Shown: positions 13,544 through 26,800 of the stretch, one piece after another | Layout: every line of letters begins with the position of its first letter | Position numbering within the stretch: the stretch's first letter is position 1 | NCBI GenBank assembly: GCA_012295275.1 | Contig: CM022678.1 | Coordinates: forward strand, 177,586-241,585 | DNA length: 64,000 bases | DNA from: Chrysomallon squamiferum | Taxonomy: Eukaryota > Mollusca > Gastropoda > Neomphalida > Peltospiridae | Direction of reading: 5' to 3' | Program-made: the position numbers and the translations under genes | Notes under the pieces: model-generated | Databases searched by the model: none | What the model was told of the DNA's origin: nothing | Seen by the model: the letters and a program-made list of their open reading frames with translations, nothing else

Positions 13544-14900
13544 TTATTTTGTATCTTTTTTGTTCTATTTCTTATAGCTTTTCACATCTCATTCGATTTC
13601 TTTACTGAAGCGAAACTTACTATGCTGATTGTTTGCAGGTTTGAATAATAACAAATATACGAGTGTTTTATAATTGTCGAGGTCACACTCGACACACAGT
13701 CATATTGAAGATGTGATCGTTTTATTAAGTAATGAAATAAACTACTTTGCAGTTAAAACAAATACAGCACAAACGTGCATTTAAATTTGTCCCGTTTTTC
13801 TCAGACTTTACATCCGTAATAAGCCAATTACTTAGAAAAATAAGTTAATTTTAGAAAGTTTTTTTATAACTGTCAGGATAATATTTAATATACGTTTTAT
13901 TTTAATAAAACATTAATGTCATAGGTTAGGGCTAGGCCCAGAACTAGGTTAGGGCTAGGGTAACATTAGTGTCATATTTAGTTTTGATTTTATGGTTAGA
14001 GTTAGGTTAGTATAAGACTTAAAATTAAAGTTACCGTTGGCATTATCGTTAGGGGTTAGATTCTGGTAAGATTTAGTTATCTGTTTACCATATGACTAGG
14101 GTTAAAGTTAGTTTTATGGTTAGGCTTAATGTTGGCTTGTATGCAGATGGCGCTAGATACAAGATTGGACGTCCCCCTGTTCGCATCTACGTCCTCAGCC
14201 TTCCGTAGATACATGCTAGTAAGGACGTATGTGAAATTGTACTTTTCACGGAAACAGGCACGTCGGTTCATTTCGGCGACACTCGGTAGGTTTGAAGTCG
14301 GCGACTGGAAAAGAAACGTGAAATCGTGACGTCATCGGAGCTCGATACAAGATTAGAAGTAAAGTTGTTTTAACAATGCACTGGGCAGCGTCCGGTCAGC
14401 TTCTACGTCTGCAAACACGTCACGTGTTATTTTATAACAAAAAAAATATTAATAGTATTTTAATGTGAGTTATTTGACGTCAGCTGTTAGAAGATGATAA
14501 CAAGATGATAACGAGGTTTCTACATACGTTCATAATGTAGTGAAAATATTTATCGTACTTCAAAAATGTATTTATTCAGTATATGCAGTTTTTAATTATA
14601 GTCTTTCAATACTTTTGACATACTTAAAACAGATTCAACTCAGACATTCCTTTCAAAAACTATCTTTTAATTTATTGTTTTAAATAATTGTAGTAATATA
14701 CCAGAGTAAAATATTTCAGTTTTTAACAGTGATATTGAAAATGTTAAATTGTGCACACATGAATATAGGCAGCACTGAATCATTAACATCCAATATGGCG
14801 TCTGATGTATTTCTATTACCTAGTGCATTGTTTGTGAATTCAATAAATAATTCAATAAATACAATAAATAAATAAATAAATAAAACTAAATTCTGACCAT
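13544..14900. other. Noncoding region with a GC-richer block and one satellite monomer
   Basis: 13918-14126 carries degenerate GGTTAGGG-like motifs. 14130-14400 is clearly GC-richer than its surroundings and contains GATGGCGCTAGATACAAGAT near 14145, a satellite-like half monomer, and a TGACGTCA palindrome at 14327-14334. The 60-odd-codon ORFs on both strands show no family features and are not called. Confidence 0.65.
14337..14391 (+). repeat. Single copy of the 54/55-bp satellite monomer
   Basis: It contains CTCGATACAAGATTAGAAGT, then AAAGTTGTTTTAACAATGC and ACTGGGCAGCG, the same monomer that forms the array at 46682-52883. The next ~125 bp (14391-14517) match the right flank of that array (52884-53010). 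Confidence 0.9.
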
Positions 14901-15066
14901 TCTGATTATAAAACGGTTTTATAAATTTCTCAGCCGTTATATTCAGGTGTTAAATCTCAGTAATGCACTTCTAAAAAATCTTCCGCTTCTGTGAAACAGC
15001 CATTTGTGAGATGTACGTAAAAACAAGAAAAAACTGAAATGTATTACTTCATTAACAGGTTATGAC

Positions 15067-15102
<36 letters not shown>
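15067..15102. repeat. (ATT)n microsatellite
   Basis: About 12 perfect units by direct reading. Confidence 0.95.
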
Positions 15103-15103
<1 letters not shown>

Positions 15104-15130
15104 TTCCAACAATCGCTCTATTTTTAAGCA

Positions 15131-15351
<221 letters not shown>

Positions 15352-15357
15352 ATCTCT

Positions 15358-15640
15358 TAGTGAAGCAGCCGTGAGGTTGCCATGACAACTCATACAATGC
15401 ATTACTCAATTGGAGTGTGTTTTTCTTGAACAATACAGGAAATTTACTTTATCTAATAAAGAAAACAAAAGTAATATACATTTATAAAATATATTTACTA
15501 TGTTAATTGAATTACAATACACTCTGTAATAATAATTGTTATTTTAAAATACTAGCAGTTTAATGGACTTTTACTATCAAGGATTACTTACTTAGGTATC
15601 ATCCCATTTGTTACACATCTATTTGTCACAGACCTTGTAA
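15358..15640 (+). repeat. Dispersed ~280-bp repeat, inverted relative to 60680-60970
   Basis: Its reverse complement is found at 60680-60970. Shared motifs include GGTTGCCATGACAACTCATA here and its complement there, and CATCCCATTTGTTACACATC. Both copies end in a CT/GA dinucleotide tract on the same side. This is consistent with a short non-autonomous mobile element, but I see no coding and no clear target duplication. Confidence 0.75.
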
Positions 15641-15995
15641 CAGAACAGTTCATAATCGAGTGAACTGGTAAATCAGATGCAATTGATCCGTATTACAATT
15701 TATCAGAATTAAAAAAAAAAAAAAAAAACTTTAAACAAAGCAGTTTAAAGTTGTTTCATTTAGTTGTATTGGAAAGTTGTTTAATTCCCATCGCTAATCC
15801 CAACCAAAACAACAGCTTAAGACAAAGGTATTATCACGTGACTTGCACAACCAACCAGACCAAGTATTTTGTTAATCTGATTTCCTGTTTCTAAAAGTGA
15901 AAACAAAATATCTTGTGACAATCGTTGAGCAAACTTACTGTCGCACAAAAAGTACATAAAGTATATATACAGATCTCAATTATATAAAAATTAGG

Positions 15996-16036
<41 letters not shown>

Positions 16037-16233
16037 CACATTTCCTAATTTCTTTCTATTTGATTATTCTCATTGTATTTAGTAACTGAATAAAATGAAA
16101 TGTTAATATTATACAAATTGGCTTAGTCAGTTCTTCAGCTGTAAGAACATGGTGTGTAACAAATGAGAGACAAACAGCATTTGTCCAGTTTATCCATTAA
16201 TCAAAGACACGGTTAATTATAAACCCAAAGGCT
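15641..16233. other. Noncoding AT-rich interval
   Basis: Nothing gene-like is seen. It holds a poly-A run near 15711-15728, a CACGTG motif near 15836 and an (ATT)n tract at 15995-16036. Confidence 0.7.
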
Positions 16234-16444
16234 GAACATTGATCTACACTTAGTTGATAACAAATATACAGAAGCTGACATATTTCATACATTATTTATG
16301 TAACAGTGGCATAACCAGCAAAGGTTAGCACATTAAACAATACTTTTTGTTTGTTTTTATTTTATTTTTTATGTAACAGAAAAACAAACAAGTAAATTAA
16401 AAGTAAATCACTAAAAAGTCTTTTTTCATTCAATAATAATAATG

Positions 16445-16507
<63 letters not shown>

Positions 16508-16916
16508 GCAATAAAATCAATAAAAAAAATCATTAATAATAGAATCATTTTTTATTATATTTTATTTATTTATTTACTTTTAAATCTAAAATTACCTCAC
16601 ATAATAAAACAAAAGTTCAAAATTCAATAATAATAATAATAACAATAATAATAATAGTGAACATTGATCTACACTTAGTTGATACACAAAATAAAGGCAG
16701 TTTGCACACTGTACAATGCCAACTACAACAAATATACAGAAGCTGACACATTTCATACATTATTTATGTAACAGTGGCATAACCAGCAAAGGTTAACACA
16801 TTACACGATACCTTTTGTTTGTTTTTATTTTCTGTTTTATGTAACAGAAAAACAAACAAGTAAATTAAAAGTAAATCACTAAAAAGTGTTTGTTCATTCA
16901 ATAATAATAATGATAA

Positions 16917-17001
<85 letters not shown>

Positions 17002-17122
17002 GCAATAAAATCAATACAAAAATAATAAATAATAGAATATTTTTTTATTATATTTTATTTATTTATTTATTTACTTTTAAATCTAAAATTACCTCACATA
17101 ATAAAACAAAAGTTCAAAATTC

Positions 17123-17125
<3 letters not shown>
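16234..17125 (+). repeat. Tandem duplication of a ~420-bp block with internal (AAT)n
   Basis: The unit starting GAACATTGATCTACACTTAG at about 16234 repeats at about 16657. Both contain ACAGTGGCATAACCAGCAAA and a long AAT tract (16434-16505 and 16902-17000). The second unit has about 40 extra bases after the start motif. A further AAT tract runs 17123-17237. Confidence 0.85.
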
Positions 17126-17187
<62 letters not shown>

Positions 17188-17200
17188 TAACAACAACAAC

Positions 17201-17236
<36 letters not shown>

Positions 17237-17984
17237 TTATACAGTACAAGTATTCAACGTAATTTAAGGATCAGAAATTAGACCAAATAATTTTTAATAA
17301 TAATACTAGTGATGACAAAACAAGTTGCCAAGAAAAAAAGAAAAATGTTTAAGGGAATAAAAAAATGTATAAATTTTGCTCCTCACGATAACATCATACA
17401 GTATTTAATAATAAGTTTAAAAAATGCATAATTTAATAACAAAATGATTTTATGTATCAAATAATTTCTACAAGGAAAGAAACATCAAGACAGGCCAAAA
17501 ACCAGTTTATACAAAACAATCATTCAGTGTAAACATTAAAATCATTTTTAATAATAATAATAATTCATCACAAAAAAATGTAATTTCATGCAAGATTTTT
17601 ACAAATAACATGAATCAGTTTTTACTTCACTCATAGTTCAAACAGATATATGTAAACATTAAATAAAAATAATCCTATTTTTAACTTACATTTACTTTAA
17701 TAATTATTCACTATTTTACAGCTATTAAATAGATAACTGTAAATATTAATTAAAATAATCCTAATTTAAACTTAAATTTACTTTACTAATTATTTAATAT
17801 TTACAATTATTGAATAAATAAATGTAAACATTAGAAACTAGAATTTTTTCTAATTTAAACTTAAATTTACTATATTAATTATTCGCTATTTTATAGTCAT
17901 ATGTAGACATTCTTAAATAAATATATTCCTAATATATACTTACATTTATTATTTATCGAATATTTTATAATTATTAAACACACA

Positions 17985-18028
17985 CAGATATATATATATA
18001 TATATATATATATATTTCCTCATCCCCA

Positions 18029-18066
<38 letters not shown>
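17985..18066. repeat. (TA)n microsatellite, copy B
   Basis: Two TA tracts around the motif CCTCATCCCCATAATT. The equivalent in copy A is at 193-265, with different tract lengths. Confidence 0.9.
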
Positions 18067-18067
<1 letters not shown>

Positions 18068-20184
18068 CACTATAATAGTTATCTGTGTTATATGTCAAAA
18101 AGAAATAAGAGTATGAAAATATTAAGTGTACATTACAATGCATTGTTCTCTAACTATTAAATATGTAAATGCAGATAAAATGTATTGAAAATGAAAACTA
18201 TCATTTTCTTTATTAATTTTGTTACTGTCTGTTTTCTAATGATAACTTAGTCAAATTTAAACATTATGTGAAACTATTTCCTTATTAATAAGAGGAAACA
18301 AATGCAGATATTTTCTTTGTTATGACAATGAGTTATGAAACGAACAGTAAAAAAGTGTATATATACATACACACACATGCACACATCATAATTATAAACA
18401 TAATAACATATTTAGTAACTACAGATCTATATATAGGTGTATATATGATAATATAATACATATTAAAAAAAGTATTACAATTTATTTATTAAATACAAAC
18501 ATTTTATCAAATGTCTATAAAAATCTTATATTAAACATTGTAATAGTAGTTCACCTGCTATAAACACAGTGAAAATATTTAGTAACTACAGATCTATGTT
18601 TTTAAAAAGAAAAAATAATATATATATATATATACACACACACGCATACATATATATCAATATATATTAAAAAATATTACAATATATTTATAAAAAACAA
18701 AACTTTTATAAAATAAGACTATAAAATTTATATTGAACATTGTAGTACTAGTTCACTTGCCATAAACACAGTGAAAATATTTAGTTCTACAGAACTATTT
18801 TGTTATAAAATAAAAATGTTAATAAACATTACATTAGTCTAAACACAGTAAAACATTCATTTAGCATGACAGAACTATTTTGTAAAGTAAACACAAAATC
18901 CTTTGCATTTAACATTAATACACAATTTTACTTAGTAAAAACAATATAAGACAGCACTATTTTATAAAGTAAAACCTATGTATTTTACTCAACATTAAAA
19001 CACAACTTTAATTAAAACATCCAATTTAACAGATATGTTCACACATGAACAGCAACACGAGTAATAATCAAGTCATCATGAATAAAAACTGTCTAACTTT
19101 TCACTGACTGAATAACCAGATGAAAATTAACATCAGTATTTAATATTGTTGTATTATTATTATTAACCCTAACTTATCTTAATTTCTTTTTAAACTGAAT
19201 TGGGTAATAAATCCCCCAAAGTGTTTGAGTGAAAAGTAAAAATCAAGTGAAAATTACGTAAGGATGCACAGCATTATATTATTTCTTCTTACGTATAAAT
19301 ACAAACAGACAACACAGTATTTAAACAGAAACAAAAGACTATACAACAGGAATACAACAAATTATACAGTTTGGTACAATATTTCAATAGATACAATATA
19401 TTATACAATATGGTAATACAATATTTGTACAGAAATAGAAACTATACCATACTTCAATACAATCTTTGAACTGATAAAATAGACTTTACCATTCATTAAC
19501 ACAATATTTCAACAGATGTAATAGTAATACAATATCTGTACACAAACAAAAACTACATTAATACAATACTTGAATATATACAATAGACCATAATATGGTA
19601 ATACCTGTATATAACCAGAAACTGCACCAAATATTATTTAAATAGAAATAGCAGAGTACACAGCACGGTAATGCAGTATTTGAATATAAACAATATATAG
19701 TATCTAGATATGGGCCATTCCATGGTATTTGATCCATGGTATGCAAATTTTAAAATGATCCATTAAACTAAGAATTTATTGATAATGAAAGTTAAAATCA
19801 TTAAGCATGTAAAAATATGTTGTCATTAACAGTTTACTTCTGTTTTATGGTTTCTGATGACATTTGTATTTGGAAAATGTAAATTGTAAGACGTGACGTG
19901 ACATTTTTTTTTTTTTTCAGTAATGTTAAACTAGGTGTGACGACAACATATTCACAATATACAGTGTATGAAAAACCTATTTTTGCCTTCTTTAATGTCA
20001 CAATTTATGTTTGTAATTAATTTGCAAAAGATATAATGTCACGTCCTGGCTACTTTGACATATAAAAGTTAATATTATTTAAGAAATATTCCTAAGAAAT
20101 AAAAAATACTTTTCAATTTTCCTCCTACTCAAGAGGAACAAACTAATTAGAAGCTATGTAAGTAAGAGCTGGTATAAATGTATA

Positions 20185-21020
20185 AAACAAAGTGACAGTC
20201 TGAGCCAGGACGTGACAAACAAGAAAATACACGTATGTACAGCAGTTATCAGATCTATGTAAGTAACAGCTTGTATAAATCAAAGTGACAGTCTGAGCCA
20301 GGATGTGACAGACAAGAAAATACACGCATGTACAGCAGTTATCAGATCTATGTAAGTAACAGCTTGTATAAAACAAAGTGACAGTCTGAGCCAGGACGTG
20401 ACAAACAAGAAAATACACGCATGTACAGCAGTTATCAGATCTCTGTAAGTAACAGCTTGTATAAAACAAAGTGACTGTCTGAGCCAGGATGTGACAAACA
20501 AGATGGCTGGTGGTTGAGAAAATACACGCATGTACAGCAGTTATCAGATCTATGTAAGTAACAGCTTGTATAAAACAAAGTGACAGTCTGAGCCAGGATG
20601 TGACAAACAAGAAAATACACGAATGTACAGCAGTTATCAGATCTATGTAAGTAACAGCTTGTATAAAACAAAGTGACAGTCTGAGCCAGGACGTGACAAA
20701 CAATAAAATACACGCATGTACACCAGTTATCAGATCTCTGTAAGTAACAGCTTGTATAAAACAAAGTGACAGTCTGAGCCAGGACGTGACAAACAAGAAA
20801 ATACACGCATGTACAGCAGTTATCAGATCTCTGTAAGTAACAGCTTGTATAAAACAAAGTGACAGTCTGAGCCAGGACGTGACAAACAAGAAAATACACG
20901 CATGTACAGCAGTTATCAGATCTCTGTAAGTAACAGCTTGTATAAAACAAAGTGACAGTCTGAGCCAGGATGTGACAAACAAGAAAATACACGCATGTAC
21001 AGCAGTTATCAGATCTCTGT
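20185..21020. repeat. 93-bp tandem repeat, nine copies
   Basis: Nine copies of a unit containing GACAGTCTGAGCCAGGACGT and TACAGCAGTTATCAGATCTC, with a 93-bp period (31 codons). One unit has a ~14-bp insertion near 20505. Copy A has a single equivalent at about 2560-2640. Because 93 is a multiple of three, long minus-strand ORFs arise here as artefacts. Confidence 0.92.
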
Positions 21021-21324
21021 AAGCAGTGAACTGAGCAGAGGATTCTGTATCACGTAGAAGACAGATGAGAATATATTTCACTATGTTCAACAGTGTAGTT
21101 AGAAGAATGCCTCTCACACAAGACATGACCATTGTATGACAAATACTGCAGTGATCCACAATGCCTGGCTCCAGAAAGACAGAAAAATACAGAAAGAGAG
21201 AGACAGCAGAGAGAACAAAATAATGAATTTAGCAGAACAGCAAAGAGGAAAAAGAAGAAAAGATGACGGACAGGAAACAAAGGGAAAGATTGAACAAAAT
21301 ACAACGTAACCACACACGAAGGAA

Positions 21325-21515
21325 AACAATTAATTATGGACAAATAAGGTAGATGTGTTAAGCTAATAAAACAATTACTTATGGACAAGTAAGGTAGATG
21401 TGTTAAGGTATTAAGCTAATAAAACAATTACTTATAGACAAGTAAGGTAGATGTATTAAGCTAATAAAACAATTACTTATGGACAAGTAAGGTAGATGTG
21501 TTAAGCTAATAAAAA
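21325..21515. repeat. ~45-bp tandem repeat (copy B)
   Basis: Recurring ACAATTACTTATGGACAAGT motif in about four units. Counterpart of 2985-3260. Confidence 0.75.
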
Positions 21516-22389
21516 TGTCTTCTAGAGAATAAGAATAATCAACCGTTTTTACACATTGGACAAAATGCCACATCCTCGCTCATACTTAACTTTTAAAAAC
21601 TACAATTAACGTAAACAGTAATTTCCTGCTGAATGGCTATGTGGAGTTCTGAAACAGACTGGGTAAACTACTACAGGACACATTTTATAAAGCACGTTAC
21701 TTTCTATGAGAGCAGAGTTTTGGAATTAATAGTATGGTAAAAAAAAGTAATGTCCAAATTTTGTCACGTCCTGGCATATTTTACTTTCAAATTTCTGGTA
21801 AAATATTACGTCAGACAAAAACTGATATGACTTACTTATAGTAGCATGTTCATTGTCTCTATAAAAGGCCAAACATCAATCTATGAAGAGAGATTTTTAG
21901 TGATTAAATAGTGAACATGTCACCTCCTGGGTGAAATTCTTACCACAGAATGACACACCAGACTACACAGCAAACTTACACAAACTTGCACTGGCTTTAA
22001 CTCTTCATCGCAATGTATTAGTTCACTAATTTTATTTGAAAATGTGGTCTGGCTCCTGTATCAGTAATTATGATTTTGAATTGAAAAGTTATAACACAAT
22101 TAAATACACTGACAAATGATTACATTAAAAATAATTACAAATGAAACTGTTCAAAATAAAATCATGTCAGAAGTAAAACTGTCTCAGGATGAAGATCAAC
22201 TTTGTACGACAGGAATTAGAAACAAAATTTAGATTTCTTCACAGCAATTATTATCTTCTTTTTTCTATTTCTGCACAATTTTAAAATGTTCTCATTAGGT
22301 AATCATCCACTTAAAGTGATAGTCTGTTTAGATAATGTTTTAAACTGAAAAAAGTTCAAGGATTTTATATCAAAATTTATTTATCTATA

Positions 22390-23835
22390 ACTGTCTTTAG
22401 CACTATGCTCCAGTAATACAAATAATTTCCCTTTGGTTACAATTTACATTTTTTATCATTCAGAGATGAATAAAGGTCATCATCGTAATAATTAACTGAA
22501 GTCAGAAGAGGAGTTTCCCATCGACTGTCTTTGACATTTACAGCCAAACCTTTTTAGTCAGCACTTCCAAAATTTCTAATTTGCAAATTCAGCTGCTGTG
22601 TTAAATAGAATTGTTATCTTTGATTGCTAAATTTGGATGAGCTCCATGCGCCCATAAACACACAAAAATGTCCCTTTTGTTATAATCAAACCTGCAATTC
22701 ATAGCTTTATCCAGAGGAGTTTCACCATTAGAATTAATAACATTTACATCAACACCTTTTTCAATCAGTGCCATCACAATTTCTGCATTTCCACATTTAG
22801 CTGCTAAGTGTAAAACAGAATTATTATCATTGTCTGTTAAATTAAGATCAGCTCCATTTTCCAGTAAATAGAGAACTACTTGACGGTTTTCATCATTCAG
22901 ATGTGGACCAAAGTAATTTTCCTCATAATTAACAGCTGTAAAAAGAGGAGTTTCACCTCTACTGTTTTTGAAATTTACATCAACACCTTTTTCAATCAGT
23001 GCTGTCACAATTTCTATATTTCCAGATTCAGCTGCCTTGTGTAAAATAGAATTGTTATCATTGTCTGTTAAATTAGGATCAGCTCCATTTTCCAGTAGAT
23101 ACAGAACTACTTGACGGTTTTCATCATTCAGATGTGGATCAAAGCAATTTTCCTCATAATTAACAGCTGTAAAAAGAGGAGTTTCACCTCTACTGTTTTT
23201 GAAATTTACATCCACACCTTTTTCAATCAGTGCTGTCACAATATCTACATTTCCACATTTAGCTGCTAAGTGTAAAATAGAATTGTTATCGTTGTCTGTT
23301 AAATTAAGACCAGCTCCATGTTCCAGTAAATACAGAACTATTTGGCGATTTTCATCATTCAGATATAGATCAAAGTAATTTTCCTCATAATTAACAGCTG
23401 TAAAAAGAGGAGTTTCACCTCTACTGTTTCTGAAATTTACATCCACACCTTTTCGAATCAGTGCTGTCACAATTTCTATATTTCCACATTTAGCTGCTAA
23501 GTGTAAAATAGAATTGTTATCGTTGTCTGTTAAATTAAGATCAGCTCCATGTTCCAGTAAATACAAAACTACTTCACATTTTTCATGATTCAGAGATGGA
23601 TTATATTCACTTTCATCACAATTAACAGCTGTAAAAAGAGGAGTTTCACCTCTACTGTTTTTCATATTTACATCCAAACCTTTTTCAATCAGTGCTATCA
23701 CAATTTCTGTATATCCATATTTAGCTGCTAAGTGTAAAATAGAATTGTTATCATTGCCTGTTAAATTAGGATCAGCTCCATGCGCCCATAAACACAAAAC
23801 AATTTCCCTTTTCCTACAATCAAACCTGTAACCCT
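22390..23835 (-). pseudogene. Out-of-frame ankyrin tail of copy B
   Basis: Behind the stop at 23820 the ankyrin coding continues in another frame to 22601 (about ten repeats, for example NNSILHLAAKCGNIEIVTAL). It then decays through further frameshifts to about 22390, where fragments reading as a worn LLEHG end can still be seen. The cause is visible: near 23825 the segment between GGATAAAG and CAGGTTTGAT is 5 nt shorter than in the equivalent repeat at about 22700. Either the gene now ends early and this is a fossil tail, or the deletion is an assembly error. Confidence 0.75.
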
Positions 23836-26800
23836 TTATCCAGAGGAGTCTCACCACTGGAATTAATAACATTTACATCAACACCTTTTTCAGTCAGCGC
23901 CATCACAATTTCTGTATTTCCACATTCAGCTGCTAAGTGTAAAACAGAATTGTTATCATTGTCTGTTAAATTAAGATCAGCTCCATGTTCCAGTAAATAA
24001 AAAGCTATTTTACATTTTTCCTCATTCAGATATGGATCAAAGTAATTTTCCACATAATTAACAGCTATAAAAAGAGGAGTCTTACCTTGACTGTTTTTCA
24101 GATTTACATCAACACCTTTTTCAATCAGTGCCATCACAATTTCTATATTTCCAGATTCAGCTGCTAAGTGTAAAACAGAATTGTTATCATTGTCTGTTAA
24201 ATTAGGATCAGCTCCATGTTCGAGTAAGAAATAGACTACTTTACATATTTCATCATTCAGAGATGGATTATATTCATCTTCCTCATAATTAACAGCTTTT
24301 AAAAGAGGAGTTTCACCTTTATTGTTTTTAATATTTTCGTCAACACCTTTTTCAATCAGTGCTGTCACAATTTCTATATTTCCACATTCAGCTGCTACGT
24401 GTAAAACAGAATTGTTATCTTTGTCTGTTAAGTTATGATCAGCTCCATGTTCCAGTAAATACAAAACTACTTCACATTTGTTACGATTCAGAGATGTATT
24501 ATATTCACCTTCATCATAATTAACAGATGTAAGAAGAGGAGTTTCACCTTTATTGTTTTTAATATTTACATTCACACCTTTTTCAATCACTGCTTTCAGA
24601 ACACCAACATTTCCACAGTTAGCTGCTAAGTGTAAAACAGAATTGTTATCATTGTCTGTTAAGTTAGGATCAGCTCCATGTTCCAGTAAATACAAAACTA
24701 TTTCGCTGTCACAGGAGTATATTCGACGACTGCAAAAATCATCTATGTAGTAATTCAGAGCTGTAAAAAGAGGAGTTTCACCTTTATTGTTTTGAATATT
24801 GACATGCACACCTTTTTCATACACTGCTGTCACAATTTTTATGTCTCCATGTTCAGCTGCTAAGTGCAAAACAGAATTGTTATCACTGTCAGTTAAATTA
24901 GGATCAGCTCCATGTTCCAGTAAATACAAAACTACTTTACATTTTTCATCAGTCAGAAATGGATGAAAGTGATCTGCATCACAATTAACAGCTGCAAAAA
25001 GAGGAGTTTCACCACTCCTGTTTTTCATATTTACATCAAAGCCTTTTTCAATCAGTGCTGTCACAATTTCTATATTTCCATACTTAGCTGATAGGTGTAA
25101 AACAGAATTGTCATCATTCTGTATTAAATTAGGATCAGCTCCATGTTCCAGTAAACAAAACATTACCTTACATTTTTCATCATTAACTGATGAATCATAT
25201 TCATGTCCATCATATTTAAGAGCTAAAGCAAGAGGAGTTTCACCTCTGTTGTTTTTTATATTTACATCAACACCTTTTTCAATCAGTGCTGTCACAATTT
25301 TAATACTTGCACATTTAACTGTTAAGTGTAAAACAGAATTGTTATCACTGTCAGTTAAATTAGGATCAGCTCCATGTTCCAGTAAATACAAAACTGCTTT
25401 CAATTTTTCATCATTTACAAATGGATCAAGCTCATCTTCATCATAATTAACAGATGTAAAAAGAGGAGTTTCACCTCTACAGTTTCTAACATTTACATCC
25501 AAACCATTTTGAATCAGTGCTGCCACAATTTCAATATTTCCTTGATAAGCTGCTAAGTGTAAAACAGAATTGCTATCATCATCTGTTAAATTAGGATCAG
25601 CTCCATGTTCCAGTAAATACAAAACTGCTTTCAATTTTTCATCATTTACAAATGGATCAAGCTCATCTTCATCATAATTAACAGATGTAAAAAGAGGAGT
25701 TTCACCTCTACAGTTTCTAACATTTACATCCAAACCATTTTGAATCAGTGCTGCCACAATTTCAATATTTCCTTGATAAGCTGCTAAGTGTAAAACAGAA
25801 TTGCTATCATCATCTGTTAAATTAGGATCAGCTCCATGTTCCAGTAAATACAAAACAACTTCATTCTGTTTAAGTGCAACAGCTTTAAAAAGATGACTGT
25901 TTATAATATTTACATCCATACCCTTTTCAATCAGTGCAGTCACAATTTCTTTAATTCCATGTTCAATTGCTAGGTTTAAAACAGAATTGTTATAAGTTTT
26001 TGTTAAATTAAGATCAGCTCCTTGTTTCAGTAAGTATAAAGCTATTTCTGGTCTGTCATGATATAAAGACAAAAGAAGAGGAGTTTCCCCTTTAGTGTTA
26101 ATTACATTTATATCAACACCCTTTTGTGTTACTTTTTTCACCACATCTATGTCAATTTGAGATGCTATGTGCAGTGCTGAATTCTTTCCTTTATCTGTTA
26201 TATCAGTATCAGCACCACTTTCCAGTAACAACAAAGCTACTTCCTTTCTGTGTGTCACTGCTTTTACAGTTTCATGAAGTGGAGTTCTTCCCTCACTGTT
26301 TACTGCATTAACATCAGCATTTCTGTCTATCAGTGATTTTGTCATATATAAGTCACCACGCTGAACTGAAAAGTGGAGAGCTGTGTCTGAAGGCAACAGT
26401 TTCAAACAAGGTCTATGTTTAAGCAACTGTTTCAATATAATTTGCTTTTCAAAGAACTGAATCAATTTCTCTTTGACAGCTACATTCACATTAGGATCAG
26501 CACCTTTATCAAGAAGGCACTGAACAACATCTACACCGTTAAACATCACAGCTACTTTCAGTACTTCACTTTTCTTCCAGTTGTTCTCATCTGTATCATT
26601 TCGTCTCTGCTCAATGAGAAAATGCACTGTATCAGTAGATCCCCACATTGCTGCTGCTAAAAGTACTTTATCTCTGTTCTCATCATTTAAACAATCAGGT
26701 TTCAGTTTTACTATTTCTTTAATAACATCTGAATTACTCTGACCAGCTGCAATATTAGCAATATATTTAATTTTGTTTATTATATCATTGGTAACCAGCT

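Larger units (their letters stand above)
17790..22390. other. Noncoding flank, copy B of the segmental duplication
   Basis: Homologous to 1-4075, with small indels and one large difference: the 93-bp repeat array at 20185-21020. No gene is supported. Confidence 0.8.

Noticed and set aside
14077-14329. Overlapping 64- and 66-codon ORFs in the GC-richer block
   Set aside because: They overlap on opposite strands, show no motif, and the block contains satellite-like sequence, so chance ORFs are more likely.
20143-21159. 338-codon minus-strand ORF with repeated hydrophobic segments, looking like a membrane protein
   Set aside because: It is a by-product of the 93-bp tandem repeat (31 codons); the paralogous copy A has one unit and no ORF, and a second overlapping frame is also open.
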